This document shows, piece after piece, positions 26,172 to 33,326 of a DNA stretch of 41,815 nt. The notes beneath the pieces were generated by a model. The model did no database searches, was not told the DNA's origin, and worked only from the letters and a program-made list of their open reading frames with translations. The stretch is from the NCBI RefSeq assembly GCF_023337795.1, contig NZ_JALIRS010000022.1, forward strand, positions 1-41,815. Reading direction: 5' to 3'. How positions within the stretch are numbered: position 1 is the first letter of the stretch; each line of letters starts with the position of its first letter. Made by a program: the position numbers and the translations under genes. Origin of the DNA: Lysinibacillus sp. BPa_S21 (GTDB lineage: Bacteria; Bacillota; Bacilli; Bacillales_A; Planococcaceae).

Positions 26172-28097
26172 TTACGAACGAATATGTGAGATGTATCGCC
26201 AACGAATCAAATAAAAATAGACTACTTGTATTAACACAAAAAAACCAAAAGCAAAGACTACTTCTTTTACAATGGAAATATTTGCTATATCTTTCAAAAT
26301 ACCTTGAACCATTAGAAAAGCAAAGGCACTATGCATCATTGCTACACCCCATGGCAAGAAAAATTGTGGGAATAAATGACGATTCACAAGCTTTTTGAGC
26401 TCTGTATCTGTTAAGCCCATTCGCTTTAAGACATCGAATTTACGCTTTTCTCTTTCAAGAGAAGTATGCAATTTAAAGTAAACAAAGCTACCTGCTGCCA
26501 ATAAAAATACCGTTGCTACTAAAACCCCTACTAATGTGAATAATGAGTAAGTAGCTAATATATAAGAATAATTTAATCCTGCATTTTCAAAGTAAAATGG
26601 GCTAAATCTATTCTTCATATAAAAATATTGAGAAGCTTCTATATCCTGACCAATGTCTTTCGTTTCTATCCACTGAGGAATATAGAAGGTAAACAAATGA
26701 TAGGTTGGCTGTTCAATGTTTTTATCGGCAATTGGATTGATCAGCTTTCTAAAATCCTCATCGCTTATTACTATAGAATTAACGCTAACAATAGAGCCTG
26801 GAAATACTATTTTAGGGTATACACTATCTATTGTAAGTGGTATATCGTTTTCCTCTAGTACGGTATGCACAACTTTATTTTTTAGTTTCTTTATGGCATC
26901 TTCCGAGTATGGAATAAATACCGCCTCTCCTGAATCTAACTCAAGTAATGGGTAACTAAAGGAGGAAAGCAATACATTCATATCTGATTCTCTAAACACC
27001 TCAACCTCATTATGAGTATATGAAGATGTTTGCTTGATGACAAAGAAGCGAGATAAATGATAGGACAAACCCTTCTCCTCTAATTGAATTCGTAAAGAGG
27101 CGATATGATTTCGCTCATATGGGTTGTCGGCATCTCCCTTATAAACTAACCCTAATGGATTTAAACGGTCATATTGTATTGTATATGATGACATTGTTGC
27201 TAAAACGCCAACCGATAAAAAGGCCAATGTGGACACCATCGTTACGACAAAAAACATTTTCACATTATCCATCATAATATGAGTTTGCTCGGCTAGCGAA
27301 AGAAGGCGATAGCGTTGCCAATGAAATTTCCGTTTACCCCGTGCTTTATCTAAAAAACACGGTAAAGAATCACTGAAAAAATAATATGTTCCAAAAGTTG
27401 CTAAAAACGGAATTAATACTATTAAACCAATTAAAGATGTTTTCGGTACGATAAATGCTAGTAAATATGCTGATAAAATAAGAGCAATCCCAAATACAGC
27501 ACGAGTTTTAGAAAAGGTTGCCGTACTATTTAAATAAGCATCCCCTTTAAGAAGATCACGTAGTTTTCTTTCACGTGTAAAATACACACTAATAAAGGAA
27601 ATGACTACAAAAGCACTTGTAAAGACACCAATCGTAAGTAGGAATGGCTGCCATGAAACGTATAAGGGTAATGCATCTAAATGTAAAATTTCTCGAACAA
27701 TCATGAAAAAGAATTTCGAGAATGAGAAACCAAATATAATCCCCACAAGAATAGAGCCCGATCCAATAATCATTGTCTCCAAAAAGACAAGTCTATTCAT
27801 CTGGCGTTTTTCCATTCCTAAATGTAATAAAATTGCAAACTCATGTGATCTAGCCTCTAAAAAAGCGCTCATCGAATAATATAAAAAGAATAAGGTAAAA
27901 AGCACGAGTATGATTTCAGCACCAATCATCCCAATTAACGATGCTTCTCCTAAAATCCCTTGTTCAATATCTGGATGAAACATGAGCATTGAATAGATGA
28001 AAAACACAGCAACAGAAAAAAAGCTTGCCATGAAAAAGGCACCGTATATACGGCTGTTCCGTACGACATTACGGTAAGCGAATTGTCGAAAGGTCAC
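26172..28097 (-). CDS. bceB: BceB-type ABC permease (peptide-antibiotic resistance)
   Basis: A 641-residue permease with the BceB plan. It has one N-terminal segment, a group of three FtsX-like segments, further pairs near ~200-235 and ~285-310, a large external domain at ~310-520, and three C-terminal segments (LVGVLVATVFLLAAGSFVYFKL..). The external domain is thought to contact peptide antibiotics such as bacitracin and to signal to the partner kinase. The start is GTG with GGAGGAGG 8 bases upstream. It overlaps the ATPase gene by 29 bp. The symbol names the family; the drug recognised here is unknown. Confidence 0.9.
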   Translation of the reverse strand: MTFRQFAYRNVVRNSRIYGAFFMASFFSVAVFFIYSMLMFHPDIEQGILGEASLIGMIGAEIILVLFTLFFLYYSMSAFLEARSHEFAILLHLGMEKRQMNRLVFLETMIIGSGSILVGIIFGFSFSKFFFMIVREILHLDALPLYVSWQPFLLTIGVFTSAFVVISFISVYFTRERKLRDLLKGDAYLNSTATFSKTRAVFGIALILSAYLLAFIVPKTSLIGLIVLIPFLATFGTYYFFSDSLPCFLDKARGKRKFHWQRYRLLSLAEQTHIMMDNVKMFFVVTMVSTLAFLSVGVLATMSSYTIQYDRLNPLGLVYKGDADNPYERNHIASLRIQLEEKGLSYHLSRFFVIKQTSSYTHNEVEVFRESDMNVLLSSFSYPLLELDSGEAVFIPYSEDAIKKLKNKVVHTVLEENDIPLTIDSVYPKIVFPGSIVSVNSIVISDEDFRKLINPIADKNIEQPTYHLFTFYIPQWIETKDIGQDIEASQYFYMKNRFSPFYFENAGLNYSYILATYSLFTLVGVLVATVFLLAAGSFVYFKLHTSLEREKRKFDVLKRMGLTDTELKKLVNRHLFPQFFLPWGVAMMHSAFAFLMVQGILKDIANISIVKEVVFAFGFFVLIQVVYFYLIRWRYISHIRS

Positions 28098-28845
28098 CTA
28101 CTTGTCCTCCTCCTAGTAAGCTTAAAACATTTAATATTCGCTGGAAAAACATTTGACGACGGTCATCTTTATAAATCTCATTGAAAAATTCGCCATCTTT
28201 AATAAATAACACGCGATCGCAATAACTAGCTGCAATAGGATCATGTGTGACCATTACGATCGTTGTTCGTTTTTCCTGATTGATTTTTGTTAAAAGTTCA
28301 AGTACATCACGCGAAGAATTTGAATCCAAATTCCCTGTCGGCTCATCTGCTAAAATGAGACTTGGATTATGAATAAGTGCCCTTCCAATGGCTGTTCTTT
28401 GCGCTTGTCCACCTGATATTTCATTTGGGCGTTTATGCAGAAACGAAGTTAAATCGAGTTTCTCTACAATGCCTGCAAGACGCTCCTCTATTACTTCCAA
28501 TGGCTGTTGATCTAAAGTCAGTGGCATTACAATATTCTCTTCCACTGTCAGCATATGCAAAAGATTAAAATCCTGAAAAACAAAACCAAGCTGTCTTCTT
28601 CTAAAGTAGGCTAGCTCAGTTGCATTCAGCATATGAGGGTTCATGTCATCTAAAATGATTTCGCCACTCGTTGGTTCATCAATCGTAGAAATCATATTTA
28701 ATAATGTTGTTTTTCCACTACCTGATGGACCCATGACTGCTAAAAACTCACCTTCCTCAACGTCAAAGCTTAGTTGATTTAGTGCGCGATGAGTTACTTT
28801 GCCTTCATAGACCTTCGTCACGTCTTTTATTTGTAAAATAGGCAT
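28069..28845 (-). CDS. bceA: BceA-type ABC transporter ATPase
   Basis: A 258-residue ATPase with Walker A GPSGSGKT, Q-loop VFQDFNLL, signature SGGQ (ISGGQAQRTAIGRAL), Walker B LILADEPTGNLDS and switch His in VTHD. The C-terminal stretch (FFQRILNVLSLLGG) is typical of BceA rather than of general MacB/LolD ATPases. It starts 12 bp after the cysteine-rich protein gene, with AGGTGA upstream. It works with BceB to free peptide antibiotics from their lipid II-cycle targets. Confidence 0.93.
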   Translation of the reverse strand: MPILQIKDVTKVYEGKVTHRALNQLSFDVEEGEFLAVMGPSGSGKTTLLNMISTIDEPTSGEIILDDMNPHMLNATELAYFRRRQLGFVFQDFNLLHMLTVEENIVMPLTLDQQPLEVIEERLAGIVEKLDLTSFLHKRPNEISGGQAQRTAIGRALIHNPSLILADEPTGNLDSNSSRDVLELLTKINQEKRTTIVMVTHDPIAASYCDRVLFIKDGEFFNEIYKDDRRQMFFQRILNVLSLLGGGQVGDLSTIRLP

Positions 28846-28857
28846 AACTTGTTCACC

Positions 28858-29292
28858 TTATTTCTTCATTAATTCCATGGATTCTGGTAAAAGCCATTGT
28901 ACTACTACTTCAAAGCCAATTTGAAAATATGGCTCTGTTAAGGATTCAGCTGATTTACCATCCTCCTCCACTAGACTAAAGCAATGCGACCCAATGATGA
29001 CATCCCAGGCATCTATTTCACCTTCCATTATTTCTCCACAAACCATATAATGCCCACTGTACATCACATGTTCACCTTCTACAGGAAAAGCGTTAAGTAA
29101 AGTTGGTTTATGTAAGTGTAGCCCAAGCTTATTCGAAAAATGCATGACTTCTTCATGAAACAATAGACTTGCCTTTCGGAAATTTTTGCAGGATAAACAT
29201 TCACAAACATCATCATTATGCGATTCGTATAATGCCTGTGTTTTTTCTGTCTCTACATGTAAAACCCATTCACCTAAGCATACTTCTGTCAT
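28858..29292 (-). CDS. Unrecognised 144-residue protein inside the bce operon
   Basis: I do not recognise this family. It has no signal peptide and no membrane segment, so it is probably cytoplasmic. Cysteines are Cys5, Cys30, Cys32 and Cys35 (CECLSC), Cys85 and Cys104, with several His nearby, which suggests a metal or redox site. The rest looks like a compact alpha/beta protein. The start is ATG with GGGGGATCGGAA upstream. It lies 11 bp after the kinase stop and 12 bp before the ATPase, so it is translated as part of the module. Standard bceRSAB loci have no gene here. Confidence 0.75.
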   Translation of the reverse strand: MTEVCLGEWVLHVETEKTQALYESHNDDVCECLSCKNFRKASLLFHEEVMHFSNKLGLHLHKPTLLNAFPVEGEHVMYSGHYMVCGEIMEGEIDAWDVIIGSHCFSLVEEDGKSAESLTEPYFQIGFEVVVQWLLPESMELMKK

Positions 29293-29303
29293 TTCCGATC
29301 CCC

Positions 29304-30287
29304 CTAATTCGTAAATGTCACTGTAACAATCGTTCCTTTTCCAACCTCTGATGTAATGTTCAAGTCGTGGCCGAGTTTTTCACAGATTTCTTTCGCTAAA
29401 TATAAGCCCATCCCTGTGGATTCCCCGGTTTTACGCCCATTCTCTCCAGTGAAGAAGGCTTTAGTGACACGAGATAGATCGGAAGCTGGGATACCAATAC
29501 CTTCATCACAAATAGCTAATTGTACGTGATCATCCTTTTTAGTGGTAGAAATCACTATTTTTTTATTTACCTCAAAGGTATATTTAACCGCATTGGTTAC
29601 GAATTGGCCGATAATAAAACGCAGCCATTTTGAATCACTTGCTACGATAATGTCATCCTCAATATGAATTTCTGGGAAAACACGCTTTGTAATAAATAAA
29701 CGTTTATTTTCATTTACAGTTGCAGTAACAATCATTTTTAAAGCAATCTGTTCAACTTGCATATCCTCTTCAAAATTTTCCAATCGAGCATTCACTAACA
29801 CCATATCCAAGCCTCTACGCAAGCGGTCAATTTCCTCCTGCACATTCTTTTTATCGAGAGGACGTTCATCCTGCAATAAAAGCTCAATAACAGAGATTGG
29901 TGTTTTCATCTGATGCACCCATTGATTTATAAACTGATCATGTCGTTTTTGGCCCGCATATAACGATTGAAGTTCATGCTTATAAAGTCGATATAGTTCA
30001 TGCATATATTTCTCAGCCTGCATTGCCTCAGGTGTTTTTGCATTTTTTTGCAACACATCCTCCATTGTTTTAGGAAGCTGTGTTATTTTTAATAAATAAC
30101 GTTGACGCATTAAATAACGAATCAGTAAAAACGAGGCTAACAACACTAAACTAATACAGAAGGAATATATAGCAGTATCAACATTTCGAAAGCCGTCCAA
30201 CCAATATAAGACCATGATGAAGCCGACTAATAAAAACTGGAATACAATGAACGATGCGTAATCACGCAAAAATAATTTCCAGCCCAC
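29304..30287 (-). CDS. bceS: BceS-type intramembrane-sensing histidine kinase
   Basis: A 327-residue kinase with two N-terminal membrane segments (residues ~13-30 and ~39-58) joined by a loop of only ~8 residues. It has no extracellular sensor and so must sense through its transporter. Phospho-acceptor His125 lies in WVHQMKTPISV, followed by N-box TNAVKYT and G-boxes CDEGIGIP and GMGLYLA. The start is GTG, sharing one base with the regulator's stop (TAGTG). Confidence 0.93.
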   Translation of the reverse strand: MGWKLFLRDYASFIVFQFLLVGFIMVLYWLDGFRNVDTAIYSFCISLVLLASFLLIRYLMRQRYLLKITQLPKTMEDVLQKNAKTPEAMQAEKYMHELYRLYKHELQSLYAGQKRHDQFINQWVHQMKTPISVIELLLQDERPLDKKNVQEEIDRLRRGLDMVLVNARLENFEEDMQVEQIALKMIVTATVNENKRLFITKRVFPEIHIEDDIIVASDSKWLRFIIGQFVTNAVKYTFEVNKKIVISTTKKDDHVQLAICDEGIGIPASDLSRVTKAFFTGENGRKTGESTGMGLYLAKEICEKLGHDLNITSEVGKGTIVTVTFTN

Positions 30288-30991
30288 TATATCTCACCTG
30301 CGCTTAACATAAAGCGATAGCCTGCTCCGCGTACTGTTTCAATCGATGATGCAATATGATAATCAGCTAGCTTTTTCCGCACTCGTGTCATATTGACATT
30401 CAACGTATTCTCATCGACAAATGCCTGATCGTCCCAAAGCTCTTCTAACAGTTGCTCCCGTGTCACTACTTTTGGGGCATTTCCCATTAACAGTTCTAAG
30501 ATAATACATTCTTTTTTCTGAAGTGGAATCTCTAAATCATTTTTATGGAGCTCCATTCTTTCTAAATGAAGAACAAGCTGTCCTTGTTTAATTGTCCGTT
30601 CCTCTTGTTTTGCTGCATATTCACCATATGTACGGCGTAAGTGACTACGGATTTTAGCCAGTACAATTTCATAATTAAAAGGCTTCGTAATGAAATCGTC
30701 GCCCCCATTTTCTAGCGCAAAAATTTGATCCATTTCCCCTGAACGAGCAGAAATGAAAATAATTGGACAAGTTGTATGTTGACGTAGTTGGCGACACCAA
30801 TAGTAGCCATCGTACGAAGGTAAATTTATATCAAGCAACACCATATGTGGATTAAATGCTGTAAATTCTTCAATGAGCTGATCAAATTCTTTGACCGTTT
30901 CAACTTCGTATTGATATTTTCTAAGCGTTTCTGCGAGCAATGACGCAATCTTTACATCATCTTCGACAATAAATATTCGATGCTTCTCCAT
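30287..30991 (-). CDS. bceR: BceR-type response regulator
   Basis: A 234-residue OmpR-family regulator with phospho-acceptor Asp54 (VLLDINLPSYDGYYWC), Lys in ITKPF and a winged-helix C-terminus (REQLLEELWDDQAFVDENTLNVNMTRVRKKL). The start is the ATG at 30991, with AAAGGAG 7 bases upstream; the frame open for 29 codons before it is leader sequence containing the operator-like repeats. It activates transporter expression when peptide antibiotic is sensed. Confidence 0.93.
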   Translation of the reverse strand: MEKHRIFIVEDDVKIASLLAETLRKYQYEVETVKEFDQLIEEFTAFNPHMVLLDINLPSYDGYYWCRQLRQHTTCPIIFISARSGEMDQIFALENGGDDFITKPFNYEIVLAKIRSHLRRTYGEYAAKQEERTIKQGQLVLHLERMELHKNDLEIPLQKKECIILELLMGNAPKVVTREQLLEELWDDQAFVDENTLNVNMTRVRKKLADYHIASSIETVRGAGYRFMLSAGEI

Positions 30992-31014
30992 ACCAACACT
31001 CCTTTCTATCTTAC

Positions 31015-31089
31015 ATTGTATCAAAAAAAGGCCCGCCGACATAACTGTCAACGAACCTTTTGTAGCAAAAGTTAACACGAATTGTTAAC
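31015..31089 (-). promoter_or_regulatory. bce operon promoter with two candidate BceR sites
   Basis: Extended -10 TGATACAAT (minus, 31015-31023) has no good -35. Upstream are two inverted repeats: TGACA-GTTA-TGTC (31038-31050) and GTTAACA-ATTCG-TGTTAAC (31071-31089). The first fits the known BceR-like pattern of TNACA and its complement around a 4-bp spacer. A weak promoter with upstream activator sites fits induction by phosphorylated BceR. Confidence 0.6.
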
Positions 31090-31147
31090 TACAGATTTTT
31101 GTGTAAAAATGCCTCTGCCTTAATAAGGGGCATTCCCATAACGTGTG

Positions 31148-31277
31148 GTTGATTTCCGTTCCGGCTAGCCGCTTTCCTGGGGGCGTCCGATGAGCCGCTT
31201 CACTCGCGATGCTCGCTCCAGGGTCTCATCTGTGACGCTGATCCCCAAGGAGTCGTCTAGCCTCCACTCCAATCAAC
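31148..31277 (+). repeat. Intergenic palindromic element, family A copy 4
   Basis: About 130 bp, same ends as copy 1 (GTTGATTTCCGTTCC ... ACTCCAATCAAC). The first-arm GGCTAGCCGC and second-arm GTCGTCTAGCC have changed together compared with the other copies (CTGGGCG / CGCCCAG), so pairing is kept. It is in the gap 30992-31477 between lplJ and the bce operon; nothing else is recognised there. Confidence 0.9.
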
Positions 31278-31477
31278 TATTCGCATCGCATACTTTTTAA
31301 CAAAATGTCATCCCTAATTTCCAATGATGAGCCAAAATACATTGGACAATCACTTGTATGATACTCATACCAAAGCGAGGGATTAATTTGCATGGAATAC
31401 GTTTTAACAAATGTCACCCCCTATTTTTTAGTGTTGATTCCTGTTAGGATATTTGCCAATTTCTACACAGGCTTTTC

Positions 31478-32470
31478 TTAATATATTAATTGTAAAAACT
31501 CTTCTGTCGTAATTCCACCAAAGTATGTTGGGATATCAATATCCGTTAACGCCTCAGCGATTGCAGTTCGATCATAGTTTGTCCCAACTAAGCGTTGCTC
31601 AACATCTGCCATGTCGCCTACACCGAAGAAATCACCAAAAATATGCGCTTCTTTAATAATTCCATGATTCACCTCTAAGCGAATATCAATGCCTCCTGTT
31701 GGGAAACGATGTGTTTTTTGAATATTAAAGCGTGGTGATTTACCGTAGTTCCATTCCCATGTTTGATAACGCTCAGCAGATAGCTTATGGATATTTGCCC
31801 AATCTTCCTCCGTTAGCTCATAATAGCGAATATTTTCTTCACCACCGAAAATGGATTTTAAAATTTCTAGGCGGAATTCTTCGACTGTCATCTTATCTTT
31901 TAAGAATTCAGAAATATTAGCTACTCGTGAACGAATCGATTTAATGCCCTTTGATTCAATTTTATCTTTCTTCACTTTTAGTGCAGAAACAACAGCATCA
32001 ATTTCTGTATCAAACATTAATGTACCGTGGCTAAACATACGACCCTTTGTAGAAAACTGTGCATTTCCGGAAACTTTACGTCCCTCCGCTAAAATGTCGT
32101 TACGGCCTGAAAGCTCAGCATGAACACCCATTTTTGCTAGTGCATCTACAACAGGCTGCGTGAATTTTTTATAATTCATAAAGCTATCGCCATCGTCTTT
32201 CGTGATAAAACTGTAGTTAAGATTCCCTAAATCATGATATACCGCTCCACCACCTGAAAGACGTCGTACAACGATAATGCCATTATCCTCTACATAATCG
32301 GTATTAATCTCTTCGATTGTATTTTGGTTTTTACCAATGATGATTGAAGGCTGATTGATGTAAAAAAGTAGCACCGGATCCTTCTCAACATCCATTGTTT
32401 TTAATAAATACTCCTCAATGGCAAGATTAATGCGTGGGTCATGAATCCTTTTATTATCAACGAATATCAT
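31478..32470 (-). CDS. lplJ: Lipoate-protein ligase LplJ
   Basis: A 330-residue enzyme that attaches free lipoate to E2 and GcvH proteins. Motifs VVRRLSGGGAVYHDLGNLNYSFI, SGRNDILAEGRKVSGNAQ and SHGTLMFDTEIDAVVSALKVKKDKIESKGIKSIRSRVANI are those of LplJ/LplA ligases, and the C-terminal accessory domain is present. Upstream ATG and alternative codons exist, but the AAGGAGG site lies 11 bases before MIFVDNKRI, which also matches the B. subtilis N-terminus. It is divergent from yhfH. Confidence 0.94.
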   Translation of the reverse strand: MIFVDNKRIHDPRINLAIEEYLLKTMDVEKDPVLLFYINQPSIIIGKNQNTIEEINTDYVEDNGIIVVRRLSGGGAVYHDLGNLNYSFITKDDGDSFMNYKKFTQPVVDALAKMGVHAELSGRNDILAEGRKVSGNAQFSTKGRMFSHGTLMFDTEIDAVVSALKVKKDKIESKGIKSIRSRVANISEFLKDKMTVEEFRLEILKSIFGGEENIRYYELTEEDWANIHKLSAERYQTWEWNYGKSPRFNIQKTHRFPTGGIDIRLEVNHGIIKEAHIFGDFFGVGDMADVEQRLVGTNYDRTAIAEALTDIDIPTYFGGITTEEFLQLIY

Positions 32471-32528
32471 AAATTCCATTTCCTCCTTCACAAAATATCC
32501 ATAATTATTTTAACGTAAATTAGGCATT

Positions 32529-32557
32529 TTGTGTTGACGAAAAGCATCTGTTATAAT
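32529..32557 (+). promoter_or_regulatory. Promoter of yhfH
   Basis: TTGTGT (32529-32534), a 17-bp spacer and TATAAT (32552-32557), with TG one base upstream making an extended -10. A TTGACG at 32534 is too close (12 bp) to be the -35. Confidence 0.6.
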
Positions 32558-32614
32558 ACACTATAAAATATCAAAACAGTAATAGTACAGATGAACTTAA
32601 AGGAGGAGTCCACA

Positions 32615-32740
32615 ATGTTAGAAAATGTAGTTGAATTTTTCAAGAACCTACCTGCAAAGCAATGTACAGAATGCGGTGAAAAAATTGAAGAACAAAGTGA
32701 ATGCTACAGCAACACTTGTGAAAAATGTAACCACCTATAA
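32615..32740 (+). CDS. yhfH: YhfH-family small zinc-ribbon protein
   Basis: A 41-residue protein, MLENVVEFFKNLPAKQCTEC followed by GEKIEEQSECYSNTCEKCNHL. Cys17/Cys20 and Cys35/Cys38 form a CxxC-14-CxxC zinc ribbon. AAAGGAGGAG lies before the ATG, a promoter lies upstream and a terminator downstream, so it is a real monocistronic gene despite its size. It matches what I recall of B. subtilis YhfH, also next to lplJ. The function is unknown. Confidence 0.88.
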   Translation: MLENVVEFFKNLPAKQCTECGEKIEEQSECYSNTCEKCNHL

Positions 32741-32845
32741 GCATTTGCCTATTCTGTAATAGTCATATACGTGCCCCACACGTACTAATAATGACACCCT
32801 TCATCATAATTTGATGAACCTTTAATTAAATCTCTTACACTTACA

Positions 32846-32886
32846 AAACAGCAGCTGATACGCTCATATCAGCTGCTGTTTTTTGT
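32846..32886 (+). terminator. Strong terminator after yhfH
   Basis: AACAGCAGCTGATA / TATCAGCTGCTGTT, a 14-bp perfect stem with a six-base loop, followed by TTTTTTG. Confidence 0.9.
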
Positions 32887-32924
32887 GTGTTTTTTTCATT
32901 TGAGCAATTTTTCGTTGGAGCCGA

Positions 32925-33249
32925 GCAGTTCTTCCCTCTACCTGATCAGTTTGCGGGGGGACCTGAGCAGTTCTTCTTCCTACCTGATCAGTTGCGGGGG
33001 GACCCGAGCAGTTCTTCTCCCTACCTGATCAGTTTGCGGGGGTACACGAGCAGTTCTTCTCCCTACCTGATCAGTTGCGGGGTACCTGAGCAATTCTTCT
33101 CTCTACTTGATCAGTTTTCGAGGTTACCCGAGCAGTTCTTCTCCCTACCTGATCAGTTCGTGGGGGTACCTGAGCAGTTCTTCTCCCTACCTGATCAGTT
33201 GCGGGGGTACCTGAGCAGTTCTTCTCTCTACCTGATCCGTTTTCGGTAG
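32925..33249. repeat. ~41-bp tandem repeat array
   Basis: About eight units, each built of GAGCAGTTCTTCTCCCTACC, TGATCAGTTGCGGGGGTACC with small changes. Unit length varies by a base (TTTGCGGGGG, TTGCGGGG, TTCGTGGGGG), so no reading frame survives and the open plus-strand frame over it is not a gene. CTGATCAG is itself palindromic. It is bounded by terminators at 32846 and 33283. Confidence 0.92.
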
Positions 33250-33282
33250 CTCTCTTCCCAAGTTAAAGCAATCATTCAACCA

Positions 33283-33313
33283 CAAAAAAACACCCACCAA
33301 TATTGGTGGGTGT
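33283..33313 (-). terminator. Terminator of yhgE
   Basis: ACACCCACCAA / TTGGTGGGTGT, a perfect stem (33290-33300, 33303-33313) around a two-base centre, followed on the minus strand by TTTTTTTGTGG. It lies 14 bases after the yhgE stop. Confidence 0.9.
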
Positions 33314-33326
33314 AAAAAATTCCTTT

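Noticed and set aside
32887..33249. A plus-strand protein of repeated EQFFSLPDQF units
   Set aside because: It is a translation of the 41-bp array. The frame shifts between units, no ribosome site is present, and the preceding terminator ends transcription.
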